Source of the DNA: CAYZWU01 sp964482235
Lineage (GTDB): Bacteria > Planctomycetota > B15-G4 > CAYZWU01
NCBI GenBank assembly: GCA_964482235.1
Contig: CAYZWU010000019.1
Coordinates: 26,826 to 90,825 of the forward strand
Length of the DNA stretch: 64,000 nt
Direction: 5' to 3'
The notes beneath the pieces are model-generated. The model was given only the letters and a program-made list of their open reading frames with translations, made no database searches and was not told the DNA's origin. Each line of letters opens with the position of its first letter. Within the stretch, counting starts at the first letter, position 1. Positions 18,132 through 27,151 of this stretch are shown in pieces. Position numbers and translations under genes: made by a program.

Positions 18132-19955
18132 TCAGGATGCTTCCTCTTCGAAGAATCCGCGGCGCTTCAATCTGTCTCTTTCCTTCAGGCGACGGTTGAG
18201 CTCAGCCAGGTATTCGTCTGCTTCCTTGCTGTTCTCCTCCTGGAGAAGACCACTCCTCTCCCGCCTGATTCTGAGATACTCTTTTTCTTCTCGCTGCAAC
18301 GCCAAGAATGCCACTGCCTCCTCTACCAGGGCGCGAGGCTCGGCGCGCCTTTCTTCTGCCGTCAGGCTTATCAACCGCTGTCTTGCCGACTCCTCGCTGC
18401 TCAAGTCGGTCACGAGTTCACGGATCTCGATGGATTCCGCCTTTTTGCACTTGATGAGCAGATCGAGAATTACCCGGCCTTCCGGAGATACCAGCTCGAT
18501 TCGGTCAAGCCTGTCTCTGAACTCAGCAATCAGCTCCGGTGACCTGAGAAGGCCGAGGATCAGATCGTTCTCTGCATCCAGGCCGAGGTCCCGCGAGCCT
18601 TGTCTGCGATCCACTGGACTCCGTTCCCGCGAGCGGCGACGCGCCGACCCGGTTTCCTGTTCGCGGTCGGCTCGATACTCCTTGCGCAGCAGCTCCTCCC
18701 GGATATCCAGGGTGTCGGCGATCCTTCGGAGAACGAGGTCTCGCTTGATCGGATCGCCTATCTTGCCCGTCAGCCGGAGCAGCTCGCGGGCGATCCTCGA
18801 CCGACCACCCGGGCTGGCGAGGTCGAAGCGGCGAGACAGCTCCTCCACCGTATAGTCGAAGAAGTCCCGGCTCCGTTCCATGACCAGCTGCCGGAAATCG
18901 GAGGCAGTGTGATGCCGGAAGAAATCACAGGGATCCATCCCTCCCTCGAGAGGGACCACGGAAAGATCGAGGTCATGGCTCAGAAGCACCTCAAGGCCGC
19001 GCAACGCAGCCGCCTTGCCCGCACTGTCGCCGTCGAAGACGAGAAAGACCCGATCAGCCATCCTCTTCAGGAGGAGGGAGTGATCATTGGTCAGCGCCGT
19101 TCCCAGCGTGGCCACGGCGGCATCGATGCCGCACTGGTGCATCATCATCACGTCGGTGTAACCTTCCACGATCACGGCCGAGCGCTTGACGGAGATCGCC
19201 TTGCGAGCCAGGTTCAGCCCGTACAGCAGCCTGTTCTTCCGAAAAACCTCTGTTTCCGGGGAGTTGATGTACTTCGGTTCCGAATCGTCCAGAACCCTTC
19301 CTCCAAATCCCACGACTCTTCCTTGCATGTCAAAGATCGGTATCGTCAGTCTATTGCGATAAAGGTCGTAATGCCTTCCAGAATCAGCCTTTCGAACGAG
19401 ACCGGCCAGCAGCAGCTCTCTCCGGGAATAGCCCTGGTCGGTCATCTCGTCAAGGAGGGAGGTCCATTTCTCCTTGGCGAATCCTAGCCGGAACGAGCCT
19501 CCGTCCAGACCTCTCTTCTCGAGATATTTTCTGGCTCCGGCGCATTCCTCGAGCTGCAGGTTTTTTTCAAAGATGCGGCAAGCCGCTTCGAGCACTTGAT
19601 AGAGCCTTGTCTTGTTCGACCGGCTCGATGCCGTCTGTGTTCCCCGGCTCCTCTCGATGGGTACACCGGCACGATCTGCCAGGATCTGCAGGGCCTCGGC
19701 GAATGAAATCCCTTCGATCGACTTCACGAAGTCAAAGATATCGCCCGACTTCTTGCATCCGAAGCAGTGAAAGAACTGCTCCACCTGGTTCACTGAGAAC
19801 GACGGTGCCGACTCCGCGTGAAACGGACAGAGGGCGACAAAACGTGTCCCCCGCTTGGTCAGTTCGATGTACGAACCGATCACCTCAACGACATCAAGCC
19901 TATCCTTGATTCGCCTTACCGTGTCATCGCCGCCGGGCAGTTGCCTAGAGGACAA
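18132..19955 (-). CDS. dnaG: DNA primase DnaG
   Basis: A 607-aa replication primase. The N-terminal CHC2 zinc finger reads CPFHAESAPSFSVNQ then FHCFGCKKSGD (C-H-C-C ligands). The RNA polymerase core follows, with the family's RLTIPIFDMQGRVVGFGGR and the TOPRIM acidic motifs VEGYTDVMM and VFLVFDGDSAGKAA. The ~150-residue C-terminal part corresponds to the DnaB-binding domain and is less conserved. The start is TTG, supported by AAGGAATTAA just upstream. It is expressed with rpoD from the promoter at 20070-20098, leaving a ~105-nt leader. rpsU, the third gene of the E. coli operon, is absent here. Confidence 0.96.
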   Translation of the reverse strand: MSSRQLPGGDDTVRRIKDRLDVVEVIGSYIELTKRGTRFVALCPFHAESAPSFSVNQVEQFFHCFGCKKSGDIFDFVKSIEGISFAEALQILADRAGVPIERSRGTQTASSRSNKTRLYQVLEAACRIFEKNLQLEECAGARKYLEKRGLDGGSFRLGFAKEKWTSLLDEMTDQGYSRRELLLAGLVRKADSGRHYDLYRNRLTIPIFDMQGRVVGFGGRVLDDSEPKYINSPETEVFRKNRLLYGLNLARKAISVKRSAVIVEGYTDVMMMHQCGIDAAVATLGTALTNDHSLLLKRMADRVFLVFDGDSAGKAAALRGLEVLLSHDLDLSVVPLEGGMDPCDFFRHHTASDFRQLVMERSRDFFDYTVEELSRRFDLASPGGRSRIARELLRLTGKIGDPIKRDLVLRRIADTLDIREELLRKEYRADREQETGSARRRSRERSPVDRRQGSRDLGLDAENDLILGLLRSPELIAEFRDRLDRIELVSPEGRVILDLLIKCKKAESIEIRELVTDLSSEESARQRLISLTAEERRAEPRALVEEAVAFLALQREEKEYLRIRRERSGLLQEENSKEADEYLAELNRRLKERDRLKRRGFFEEEAS

Positions 19956-20069
19956 TTAATTCCTTAATATTCCAGGAGTTAGAAAATAGAAATAAAACGA
20001 CGATAATTTAGGTTGCGACTCCCGAGTGCCTTAGGATTCGCTATATTCTACACAAAATCAAAACGTACA

Positions 20070-20098
20070 ATAATACACTGCATTGAGAAAAAAATCAA
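20070..20098 (-). promoter_or_regulatory. Promoter of dnaG-rpoD operon
   Basis: On the minus strand TTGATT (20093-20098), a 17-nt spacer and TATTAT (20070-20075) lie in a markedly AT-rich 196-bp gap between rsmA and dnaG. The T-rich start of the spacer is also typical. This is the only good -35/-10 pair with correct spacing in the gap. Confidence 0.6.
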
Positions 20099-20151
20099 AT
20101 CGTTGTTCTTTTTTATCCTTTTTCAGCCCAATCAGAGTAATATCCCTTAAT

Positions 20152-21054
20152 TCATTTCATTTTCAGCAGATCGAACTCCATCGCCTTCTCGAAGAGCAGG
20201 ACGATCTCCTGCGGACTCAGGGTCTCGGCACGACGATCGATTTCCAGGCCCTGATCAATAAACTTCTGTCTATATAGCGCCTTCTCTTCGATTCTCAAGT
20301 GGGAAAGAAGAGATTTGAGCCATCCCTTCCGCCGCTGGGCGAATAGCCCCTGGGCAAACATCTTGAAACGGCTGTAAGTCTTGTCCTCGAGAGGGGATTC
20401 CGTTCTCCGCTCGATCCGAACGATCGATGATTGAACGAGCGGTTTCGGCCAGAACGAATCGGGGCCGATCCGCCTGACCAGCCTGGTCGCCGCCTTTAGC
20501 GAGATCAGAACGGAGACCAGGCCGTACGACCGGCTGCCCGGCGCGGCAACCAGCCGCCCGGCGACCTCAGCCTGCACGGTCACCACCATGAGGGACCAGG
20601 GCAGGTCGGATTCGATGATATTGACGAGAACAGGGGTGGCCACGTTGTAGGGCAGGTTGGCCACGATCTTGAGGGATGACGATTGCCTTTCAGCCAAAAG
20701 AACTCTCAACCTGTCGAGAACCAGTGGATTGAGGCGGTTTTTCCTCTCCAGGATGTCGGCCTGAAGCCAGGTGACATTGCTCGGAGCGCCCAGAAGCTGC
20801 CTGGCAACGTCGCCGAGGCTCTCGTCGATTTCCACTGCAAGAACTCTGGCCCTCGAGGCGGCAAGCTCCTCGGTGAGCGCCCCCGGTCCCGATCCGACCT
20901 CGAGCACCAGGTCGTCGGGACGCAGATCAGCCTCCTTCACGACGAGGCGCAGAATGCCCCTGTCCTTGAGAAAGTTCTGTCCCAGCCTCTTGCGGGGATG
21001 GAGCCCTCGCTGCTCCATGGCGGATCTGATGCTGCTCAGGTTTGTCAAAGCCAT
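20152..21054 (-). CDS. rsmA: 16S rRNA dimethyladenosine transferase RsmA (KsgA)
   Basis: A 300-aa SAM-dependent enzyme that dimethylates two adjacent adenines in the 3' hairpin of 16S rRNA during 30S maturation. Family motifs are RKRLGQNFLKD, LVLEVGSGPGALTEEL (SAM binding), VLAVEIDESL, the catalytic NLPYNVATPVL (N-L-P-Y), and a C-terminal FAQRRKGWLKSLL, which is the usual 'FsqRRKtL...l' helix. ATG 21054 begins 4 nt after the stop of the upstream SUMF1 gene, so it is at the end of the long minus-strand operon. A longer start at 21090 would overlap that gene and lacks family similarity. Confidence 0.95.
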   Translation of the reverse strand: MALTNLSSIRSAMEQRGLHPRKRLGQNFLKDRGILRLVVKEADLRPDDLVLEVGSGPGALTEELAASRARVLAVEIDESLGDVARQLLGAPSNVTWLQADILERKNRLNPLVLDRLRVLLAERQSSSLKIVANLPYNVATPVLVNIIESDLPWSLMVVTVQAEVAGRLVAAPGSRSYGLVSVLISLKAATRLVRRIGPDSFWPKPLVQSSIVRIERRTESPLEDKTYSRFKMFAQGLFAQRRKGWLKSLLSHLRIEEKALYRQKFIDQGLEIDRRAETLSPQEIVLLFEKAMEFDLLKMK

Positions 21055-21058
21055 CGGG

Positions 21059-23653
21059 TTACAGTCCCTTCGCGGCTTTCTCGACACCATCGAGGATCTT
21101 CTTCAGCGTCATGTCAGGCCCGTCCGGATCGGGCTCCAGGACATAGACGCCCTCATCCATGATCCCGGCCACTATCTCGCATCGTCCGTTCCTGTCGATA
21201 TCCATCCCGAGCAGGTTGGTGATCGCCGCCCCGCTCTTCTTGAGCCGCGTCCTCACGATTCCGGTCATCAGGTCGACCACCGTGATCTCGCCGGAAGGAT
21301 CGGAAACCAGGATCTCCTGGCTGCCATCGTTGTCGAGATCGCAGAATACCGGCTCGCGAGCCGTGATCCCCCTGATCTTCTTCCACCAGATCACTTCTCC
21401 CGTCTCGCTGTTGAAAAGGAGTAGCGAGCCACCGTTGCTCGACAGGAGGAAGCCGAACCATGCCTCGTCCCGCGCCCTGACGGGATGGCAGTAGAAGCGG
21501 GAACCGAGAACGCCGTCGAGAAGGATCAACCTCTTCTCTTCATCCTCGTCGCCGGGCCGCAGGATCGCCGCCCTGTTCTGGAGATCGATTCCCGTGGCCA
21601 GCCAGGGAGACCGGTTCTTGTTGCCGGGAAGAATTGTTCTCAGGCTCGGAGAGCCTTTCATGAACTGCTCGATCAGGGCGAAGTCTGCAGGATCTTCCCT
21701 GATACCGTCCTCGCGAACCACCCGGCATCCGCCGTTGCCAGGGGAAATGCGGATGGAATTCCGGCGCGCGATCAGCGGGACCGTCTGATCGGCGTCGACC
21801 TCGACCTCCAACCATTGGAGTTCGAGCGGTTCGCTCTCTTCGCGCAGGGTCGGCTCTTCCCGCAGGGGGGGGGAAACCGGAACTGCGACCCGAGAACCGA
21901 GAAAGGAGGTCTCAGCACCATCGGGAAAGAAAACCGGCGCCGCCGGCTCCTCGTGCCGGGTGCCGTTGAATCCGATGAAGCGGCACGCTCCCTCCACGGT
22001 TGGATAAAGATCCGTGATCCTGAAATCCCCCAGGGGAACGCTACTCTCCAAGGCACCCTCTTCCGAAAGAAGATGGCACGCCGTCCGGGAGGAGATCTCG
22101 TTCCGGAGAACGACCAGGATCATGCCCTTGCCGTGATCGATCCACTCGGTGCCGACGATCGATCCCACGAACTCCTTCTCCCAGACGACCCTGCCGGTCT
22201 CGAGATCGTGCTGTCTCAGGAGCGAGAGGCTCAGGCCGCAGGGGATCGGCTGGACATTGGAGAGCGGGAACGACACGAGGAGCGGTATCTGATGCGTCCA
22301 CAACGTGATGGCATACTGCCGCCCATTGGCGGCGACCCGGAGGATCGACTGCGGTTCACCCTCGCCGTGGCTTTCCCAGAGCATCGAGCCCCGGCGCGGT
22401 TCGAGGCAGGTGATCCTCTTCCATGTCTTGCTGAACACGGCGATCTTCTCGTCGCCGCCCTTCCGGTCCCTCAGTACGGTGACATTGTCGAAGAGCCCGA
22501 GACTGGTCGACCAGAGCTTGCGAGCCTCACCGGTCAAGGCGGTCAGGCAGCCGTCTCCTGCCGCGGCGTCGGCATGCTTCATGAGGATGCCGTCGCCGCC
22601 CCTGCCATCGACATCGCCCAGCGGCTCCATGGTGATCAGGCCGGACGCCCGGTAGAATCGTACGATCCTGTTCCGGAAATCGATCAGGCGGAGCAGGTCT
22701 ACCATCCCCTCGCCCGACGACGCCATCTCCAGGATCGCCCGGGAGCGCTGCGAATCGCTCATCCCGTTGATGCGGCTCACCAGAATCTCCACCAGCGACA
22801 GGGCGTTGCGGCGAACGGTGCGGAAGCCGATGGAGAACTGCCTGCTGCGGCCCTCTTCCTGCTGCGGCGGATTCTGGAGATCGAAGGGGTTTCTTTCCGT
22901 GTCGTGCCCCCAATCGTTGAAGCTCCCGCCCATGACCTGATGGACCTTGACGCCGGCATAACCCGACGAATCCTTGACCGCCGTGGAAGTCCATTCGGCC
23001 ACGTTGCCCACCATGTCGTAGCAGCCGCAGGGCGACTTGCCGCTTTCGAAGGTACCCACCCGGGCCGGCTCGCAGATGCCGGAGCGTCTCGAGTTGCAGA
23101 AGAAGCGCATGAAGTTGTGACCCCATGGATATCGACGGCTGCTCCCCTGAATGACTCCGGCCGCGTTCCGCCACTCTCGGACCGTGGGAATATTCTTGCC
23201 GTAGAAGGACGAGTAGGCCGTTGCATCGCCGACATTCACGCCCACGACGGGAAGGTCCTCATCTTCCTCATCGACAACAAGAGTGTGCCCGTAATAGTCG
23301 TCGAACTCTCCTGCGCCCTGCAGGAAGTAGACATCGTTGGTAGGCCAGAAGCCGGACTCGTCCAGGAACCGGACGTACTCCCCCCGGGTCACCTCGTACC
23401 TGTCGATGAAGTACGCCTTGGGATAGATGAACTTCCCGTCATCCTTTCGAGAGCCCTGAAGGAAGACGACGGTCATGTTCTCGATCTCGGGGAGGAGGCA
23501 GCGGTTGTCCTCGATCGATTCGGCCCCGTTGCGGCCGCAACCGGGAAAGGAGGAGAGAAAAAGAAGGTTGAAAAGGCAAAGCGCCAATACCGGGGAAAGC
23601 AGAAGGAGGGGCCGCATCCTCCGGATGCCAGCCCCTCCCTTGTTCTTTTTCAT
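21059..23653 (-). CDS. Putative lipoprotein: SUMF1/FGE-like domain plus repeat-rich C-terminal half
   Basis: An 864-aa exported protein. A hydrophobic segment ending FLSSFPGC suggests a lipoprotein signal, imperfect at the lipobox. Residues ~50-285 are a formylglycine-generating-enzyme-like (SUMF1) domain: YFIDRYEVTRGEYVRFL, IPTVREWRNAA, YPWGHNF, GCYDMVGNVAEWTS, VMGGSFNDW. The C-terminal ~550 residues show WD/PQQ-like and FG-GAP/VCBS-like pieces, for example FCDLDNDGSQEILVSD and MDIDRNGRCEIVAGI (calcium-binding-type loops of beta-propellers). It is likely an outer-surface or periplasmic protein; a true FGE function is not supported. Start is uncertain (23653, or 23617 just before the hydrophobic stretch). 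It lies between the OmpA gene and rsmA. Confidence 0.78.
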   Translation of the reverse strand: MKKNKGGAGIRRMRPLLLLSPVLALCLFNLLFLSSFPGCGRNGAESIEDNRCLLPEIENMTVVFLQGSRKDDGKFIYPKAYFIDRYEVTRGEYVRFLDESGFWPTNDVYFLQGAGEFDDYYGHTLVVDEEDEDLPVVGVNVGDATAYSSFYGKNIPTVREWRNAAGVIQGSSRRYPWGHNFMRFFCNSRRSGICEPARVGTFESGKSPCGCYDMVGNVAEWTSTAVKDSSGYAGVKVHQVMGGSFNDWGHDTERNPFDLQNPPQQEEGRSRQFSIGFRTVRRNALSLVEILVSRINGMSDSQRSRAILEMASSGEGMVDLLRLIDFRNRIVRFYRASGLITMEPLGDVDGRGGDGILMKHADAAAGDGCLTALTGEARKLWSTSLGLFDNVTVLRDRKGGDEKIAVFSKTWKRITCLEPRRGSMLWESHGEGEPQSILRVAANGRQYAITLWTHQIPLLVSFPLSNVQPIPCGLSLSLLRQHDLETGRVVWEKEFVGSIVGTEWIDHGKGMILVVLRNEISSRTACHLLSEEGALESSVPLGDFRITDLYPTVEGACRFIGFNGTRHEEPAAPVFFPDGAETSFLGSRVAVPVSPPLREEPTLREESEPLELQWLEVEVDADQTVPLIARRNSIRISPGNGGCRVVREDGIREDPADFALIEQFMKGSPSLRTILPGNKNRSPWLATGIDLQNRAAILRPGDEDEEKRLILLDGVLGSRFYCHPVRARDEAWFGFLLSSNGGSLLLFNSETGEVIWWKKIRGITAREPVFCDLDNDGSQEILVSDPSGEITVVDLMTGIVRTRLKKSGAAITNLLGMDIDRNGRCEIVAGIMDEGVYVLEPDPDGPDMTLKKILDGVEKAAKGL

Positions 23654-23754
23654 TCTGCCGAAACGTCTAACCGGATGGTGCCCGCTTTTCGAAAGACAAG
23701 GCATCCCACACCACAATGGTCGGCTCCGTCAATGGAACGATTCGATACGGTCGT

Positions 23755-24516
23755 TTACTTCTTGCTGGGCGGGGTCATTACGATTTCGACTCTCCGGTTC
23801 CGCATCTTGTTGTCGCTCGACGTGTTGTCGACAAGGGGATTGTGAGGGCCGAAACCGGCCACGCTCATCCGCTTCTCGTTGATGCCGTTCTTCCTGAGAT
23901 AGTCGAAGACGGCAAGGGCCCGCCTCGTGGAAAGCTGGACATTACCCAGCGGATTCTGGGCGATGGTCTTCTTCACCGGATCCGAATCGGTGTGTCCGAT
24001 CACCTGGATCAGGCTATCCCCGGTGCGGAGCTTGCTGATCACGAGATTCAGAGCCTGCTTTCCCTGGTCCTTGATGGTCGTGGAGCCGGAATCGAAGAGG
24101 ACCTGGTCGGGAAGACGGAGTCCGACGCCCACCAGGTTGTCGGGCTGGTAGACCTCTATTCCGAAATCGTTGGTCATGTCCAGACCTGACGTCGTGCTCT
24201 CCTTCGGCGTGTTCTCCAGGGCCTTCAGCTGCTCTCTCAATCTTTCGATCTCGGTGTTCTTGGCCGCAAGATCCTGCTCGTTGGAGAGGTTCTTGTTTTG
24301 AAGCTCGTGAACCTTGTTCACGTACGTGGCCTTGTCCTTGCCCAGTTCATCGATCTGCTGGTCCTTCAGGCCCAGAGCATTGCGCGTATCCTCGAGCTCT
24401 TTCTTGATCTCTTTCTTGATACGCTCGTGCTCGCCAACTGTGACGCAGCCGGATGTGGTCAGGGCGACAAATGCCAGGACAACCACAACCCACACGCCGA
24501 TCCTCCTGTTCAACAC
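23755..24516 (-). CDS. OmpA-domain lipoprotein (peptidoglycan-binding)
   Basis: A 253-aa outer-membrane lipoprotein. The signal peptide ends in the lipobox TTSGC (Cys24). Residues ~28-95 form a coiled coil. The C-terminal ~120 residues are an OmpA/Pal/MotB peptidoglycan-binding domain with VLFDSGSTTI, VIGHTDSDPV, NVQLSTRRA, VAGFGPHNPL and NRRVEIVM. The domain grips meso-diaminopimelate peptidoglycan, so the protein ties the outer membrane to the wall. The start is GTG with a strong GGAGGAGG site. It follows the HTH-membrane gene in the pilus-related operon, and a structural role for envelope-spanning pili is conceivable. Confidence 0.9.
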   Translation of the reverse strand: MLNRRIGVWVVVVLAFVALTTSGCVTVGEHERIKKEIKKELEDTRNALGLKDQQIDELGKDKATYVNKVHELQNKNLSNEQDLAAKNTEIERLREQLKALENTPKESTTSGLDMTNDFGIEVYQPDNLVGVGLRLPDQVLFDSGSTTIKDQGKQALNLVISKLRTGDSLIQVIGHTDSDPVKKTIAQNPLGNVQLSTRRALAVFDYLRKNGINEKRMSVAGFGPHNPLVDNTSSDNKMRNRRVEIVMTPPSKK

Positions 24517-24631
24517 AGTTCACCTCCTCCACTTATCCCGGAGCCAATGTTTTTGATGATCCCACCCGCACGCACCCGATCCGGCACGTAAAACACAGTC
24601 GAATCCGATTCGATCAATATCCGGTCAGCTG

Positions 24632-25273
24632 CTACTTCTCTTTGAACATTCCGACCAGCCACTCGACCATGGGGCTCGGATCGCTGGTGGCAATGTCAAC
24701 GACCACGATCACACCGATGATCAGAACGATCGACGAGAGCACCATCATGCCGAGGAACGCCGGTCCCTCGACAACTTCTTCCTCGGCACCTCCGATACGG
24801 GACTTCCTGATAGGGGTCTTGCCCGCTACAACCGCATCATCATCGAGGAATTCTTCTTCACCTGCATCGCCGAAGAGATTTTCACCCTCTTCCTCTTCGC
24901 TCGCAGCTTCTTTCGCGGTGTCGTCGCCGAAAAGCTCGTCATCCATGATGGGAGCAGTGGCCATTCCCACATCGCTGTCGTCATCGCCTGCGAATTCGGA
25001 GTCTTCGAAAACGAGCTCCTGCGTCAGATCGTCGCCGGTCGAATCGCCCGCGCCGGTATCCACGGTATCATCGCCGTCGAGAAGCTCGATCACGTCGGGT
25101 TCGGAATCGTCCAGGGCTCCCTTGAAGCTGTCGATGTCTTCCTTCTTGAATTTCATCTGGTCAGAATCACGGAAAGCTCGCAGCTCGCCAGCCGAGACCA
25201 GTCTCTTCAATTCATCTTCTTCCATCTGGAGCTCGCGCATGACCTTTTCAAAGGTCCAGAAATCTTCACTCAC
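24632..25273 (-). CDS. Helix-turn-helix (excisionase-type) protein with acidic linker and C-terminal membrane helix
   Basis: A 213-aa protein with three parts. Residues 1-52 are an excisionase/MerR-like winged HTH: 'WTFEKVMRELQMEEDELKRL', then VSAGELRAFRDSDQMKFKKEDI. A ~115-residue linker very rich in Asp and Glu follows. A single hydrophobic segment (FLGMMVLSSIVLIIGVIVVV, ~173-192) is followed by a short tail, so the HTH end would face the cytoplasm with the protein anchored in the inner membrane. Similar HTH domains occur in Planctomycetota-type proteins as I recall them, without known function. GTG start with GAGGAGG upstream. It could be a membrane-tethered regulator or an assembly adaptor; neither is proven. 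Confidence 0.75.
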   Translation of the reverse strand: MSEDFWTFEKVMRELQMEEDELKRLVSAGELRAFRDSDQMKFKKEDIDSFKGALDDSEPDVIELLDGDDTVDTGAGDSTGDDLTQELVFEDSEFAGDDDSDVGMATAPIMDDELFGDDTAKEAASEEEEGENLFGDAGEEEFLDDDAVVAGKTPIRKSRIGGAEEEVVEGPAFLGMMVLSSIVLIIGVIVVVDIATSDPSPMVEWLVGMFKEK

Positions 25274-25580
25274 GCCGGGAACCTCCTCATGATGTTTTTG
25301 TTCCTAATCCGGAGAAAAACGCGGTTCGAATGAACCAAATTCCCCGTAATCTATGCAATAAAGTCTTCTCGCCGGGAGAAGTAACTTCTTTTTTTGCAAC
25401 ACCGTAAACTCGCCGCACTTTTCCGGCCAAACGGGGCGTAGAACAAGATAAATAAAGTGGGTAGGACTGTGCAAGGACAAATTTTTCCCCATCCAGGAGT
25501 CGGGCCGTGCCCGTACCCCTGCACGAATATCTAACATCCGACGTCCCAAGAGGTTGAAAAAAGAGCTGCTCATCAAATTA
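25274..25580. other. 307-bp gap between HTH-membrane gene and histidine kinase gene
   Basis: No convincing gene is seen. A 90-codon minus-strand frame here lacks a ribosome binding site and resembles nothing. The stretch is more AT-rich than its neighbours, holds a possible promoter (25451-25480) and the small palindrome AGAAGTTACTTCT near 25380. Confidence 0.5.
25451..25480 (-). promoter_or_regulatory. Possible promoter for HTH/OmpA genes
   Basis: Minus strand TTGTCC (25475-25480), 18-nt spacer, TTTATT (25451-25456), giving a ~170-nt leader to the gene starting at 25273. Both boxes are 4/6 matches, so this is tentative. Confidence 0.35.
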
Positions 25581-27137
25581 TCATGATTCTTCGCCGATCT
25601 CCGGCCTGTTCTGGGGAAGAACCAGCCGGATCATCGTTCCGGTGCCCTTTTGCGACTCCGCCTCGAGCCTTCCGCCGTGGCTCGTCACGATGTTATGGGC
25701 GATCGAGAGTCCCAGCCCCGAGCCCTCGCCCGCCGGCTTCGTGCTGAAAAAGGGATCGAAGGCATGGGTCAGCGCCTCCTCGTCCATGCCGCACCCGTTG
25801 TCCTCCACTTCGAGCACCACCGTTTTCTCCGCAGGATCGCGCAATGCACGGATCTCGATCGTGCCACCCGGATCGTCCATGGCATCCACGGCATTGATCA
25901 GCAGGTTCAGGATCACCTGCCTGATCTCACCGGGCTCGCAGAAGACCGCCAGATCGGGCGGCTCGATCTCGCTGATCAACTCGATTTCCTTCCGGACCAG
26001 CTTGTGGCGGATCAGGGCGTCGGCATCCTCGAAGATCTGGGCGACGACGACGTTCCGCTTCTCCAGTTCCCTCGGCGAGAAGGCGAGGACCTTGCGCACG
26101 GTCTCCTTGATCCTGTCGAGCCCCTCGGTGATCAGGTCGAGATAGAGCGCGGTGCGGCTTCCCTCTTCCGCGTCCTCACGCAGCCTGATGGCGGCGTTGA
26201 TCATGCCGCCGATCGGATTGTTGATCTCGTGGGCGATGCCCGCTGCCAGCTTTCCCGTCGAGGCGAGCCGCTGGGATACGACGAGATGACGCTCGGCGAG
26301 CCGGACCTTCTCCTGTTCCTCCCGGACCTTGATCTCCAGGTGCCGGTGGTAGTCACCCACCTCGCGCACCATGTAGTTGAACGAATTGATCAGCCTCCCC
26401 ACTTCATCGCCCGCACCGGATGGAGCGCACTGCACCGAGAAGTTGCCTTCGGCGACCTTGTCCGCCACGTCCACGAGCTCCTCCATCGGCTTGATCACCA
26501 CCCTCGATAGGATGATGAAGCTCGCGGCGATCAGGACCACGGTCCCCCCGACCATGGCGATCCAGAAGACGGTGAGATCGAAGAATCCGCCGTCCTCCTC
26601 GATGGCGGGGAACCGGGGACGGACGAAAGCGCCGCCCCAGGCCTCTATCTCCCGCCCCTTGCGCGTATGAATGGGGATCGCGATCGAATCGCCCTCGATG
26701 ACCCGCCGGTTCTCCTGGATGGCGGTCTTCAGCATGCGGAGGGCGGCGGACCGGTCGAAGAAGGGGGATCGCTTCCTGTTCCCCAGGGGATTCAGCTCGA
26801 TCTGGGAGTGGATGATATTCCCCTCGAGCTCGACGAAGTCCTTGCCGAGCACGACGGCATCCTCGAAGAACCGCCAGTCCTTCCACTTGATGATGCGCTG
26901 GGGGATGCTCTCCAGCGAGATGTCATGGGTATCGACCTGCGACAGCGATTCGGTGAAGAGCAGGATCTTCCCTAGCCTCTCGATGTTCTCGGTGCGGTTC
27001 TCGCTGAATCTGGCGCGCAGCCGCCCATGAACGTCGCGCTGGGCTTCGACGTTGCCCTGGATCGCCACGAAGATCAACGCACCGACGCAGAGGTTCACCG
27101 CGATGATCCAGAAGAGGACTTTGGTCCGTAGGGACAT
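25581..27137 (-). CDS. Membrane sensor histidine kinase (HAMP, HisKA, HATPase)
   Basis: A 518-aa two-component sensor. TM1 is at ~5-25, followed by a ~175-residue periplasmic sensor region, TM2 at about 195-220 (IAMVGGTVVLIAASFIILS), a HAMP domain and a short coiled coil. The HisKA H-box is GIAHEINNPIGGM (His near 303). The ATPase has LLINAVDAM (N box), VEDNGCGMDE (G1) and PAGEGSGLGLSIAHN (G2). It phosphorylates a response regulator not encoded next to it, so it is an orphan kinase by position. ATG 27137 is chosen; an upstream TTG at 27155 overlaps the PilC stop. Either way it is coupled to pilC, suggesting control of pilus-related functions. Confidence 0.9.
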   Translation of the reverse strand: MSLRTKVLFWIIAVNLCVGALIFVAIQGNVEAQRDVHGRLRARFSENRTENIERLGKILLFTESLSQVDTHDISLESIPQRIIKWKDWRFFEDAVVLGKDFVELEGNIIHSQIELNPLGNRKRSPFFDRSAALRMLKTAIQENRRVIEGDSIAIPIHTRKGREIEAWGGAFVRPRFPAIEEDGGFFDLTVFWIAMVGGTVVLIAASFIILSRVVIKPMEELVDVADKVAEGNFSVQCAPSGAGDEVGRLINSFNYMVREVGDYHRHLEIKVREEQEKVRLAERHLVVSQRLASTGKLAAGIAHEINNPIGGMINAAIRLREDAEEGSRTALYLDLITEGLDRIKETVRKVLAFSPRELEKRNVVVAQIFEDADALIRHKLVRKEIELISEIEPPDLAVFCEPGEIRQVILNLLINAVDAMDDPGGTIEIRALRDPAEKTVVLEVEDNGCGMDEEALTHAFDPFFSTKPAGEGSGLGLSIAHNIVTSHGGRLEAESQKGTGTMIRLVLPQNRPEIGEES

Positions 27138-27151
27138 CTGACAGGTTCCGA

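Noticed and set aside
20083..20277. 64-codon plus-strand frame over the dnaG promoter
   Set aside because: It runs antisense into rsmA, has no ribosome binding site, and crosses the dnaG promoter.
25304..25576. 90-codon minus-strand frame in the 307-bp gap
   Set aside because: No Shine-Dalgarno, no similarity, and it overlaps a possible promoter for the downstream genes.
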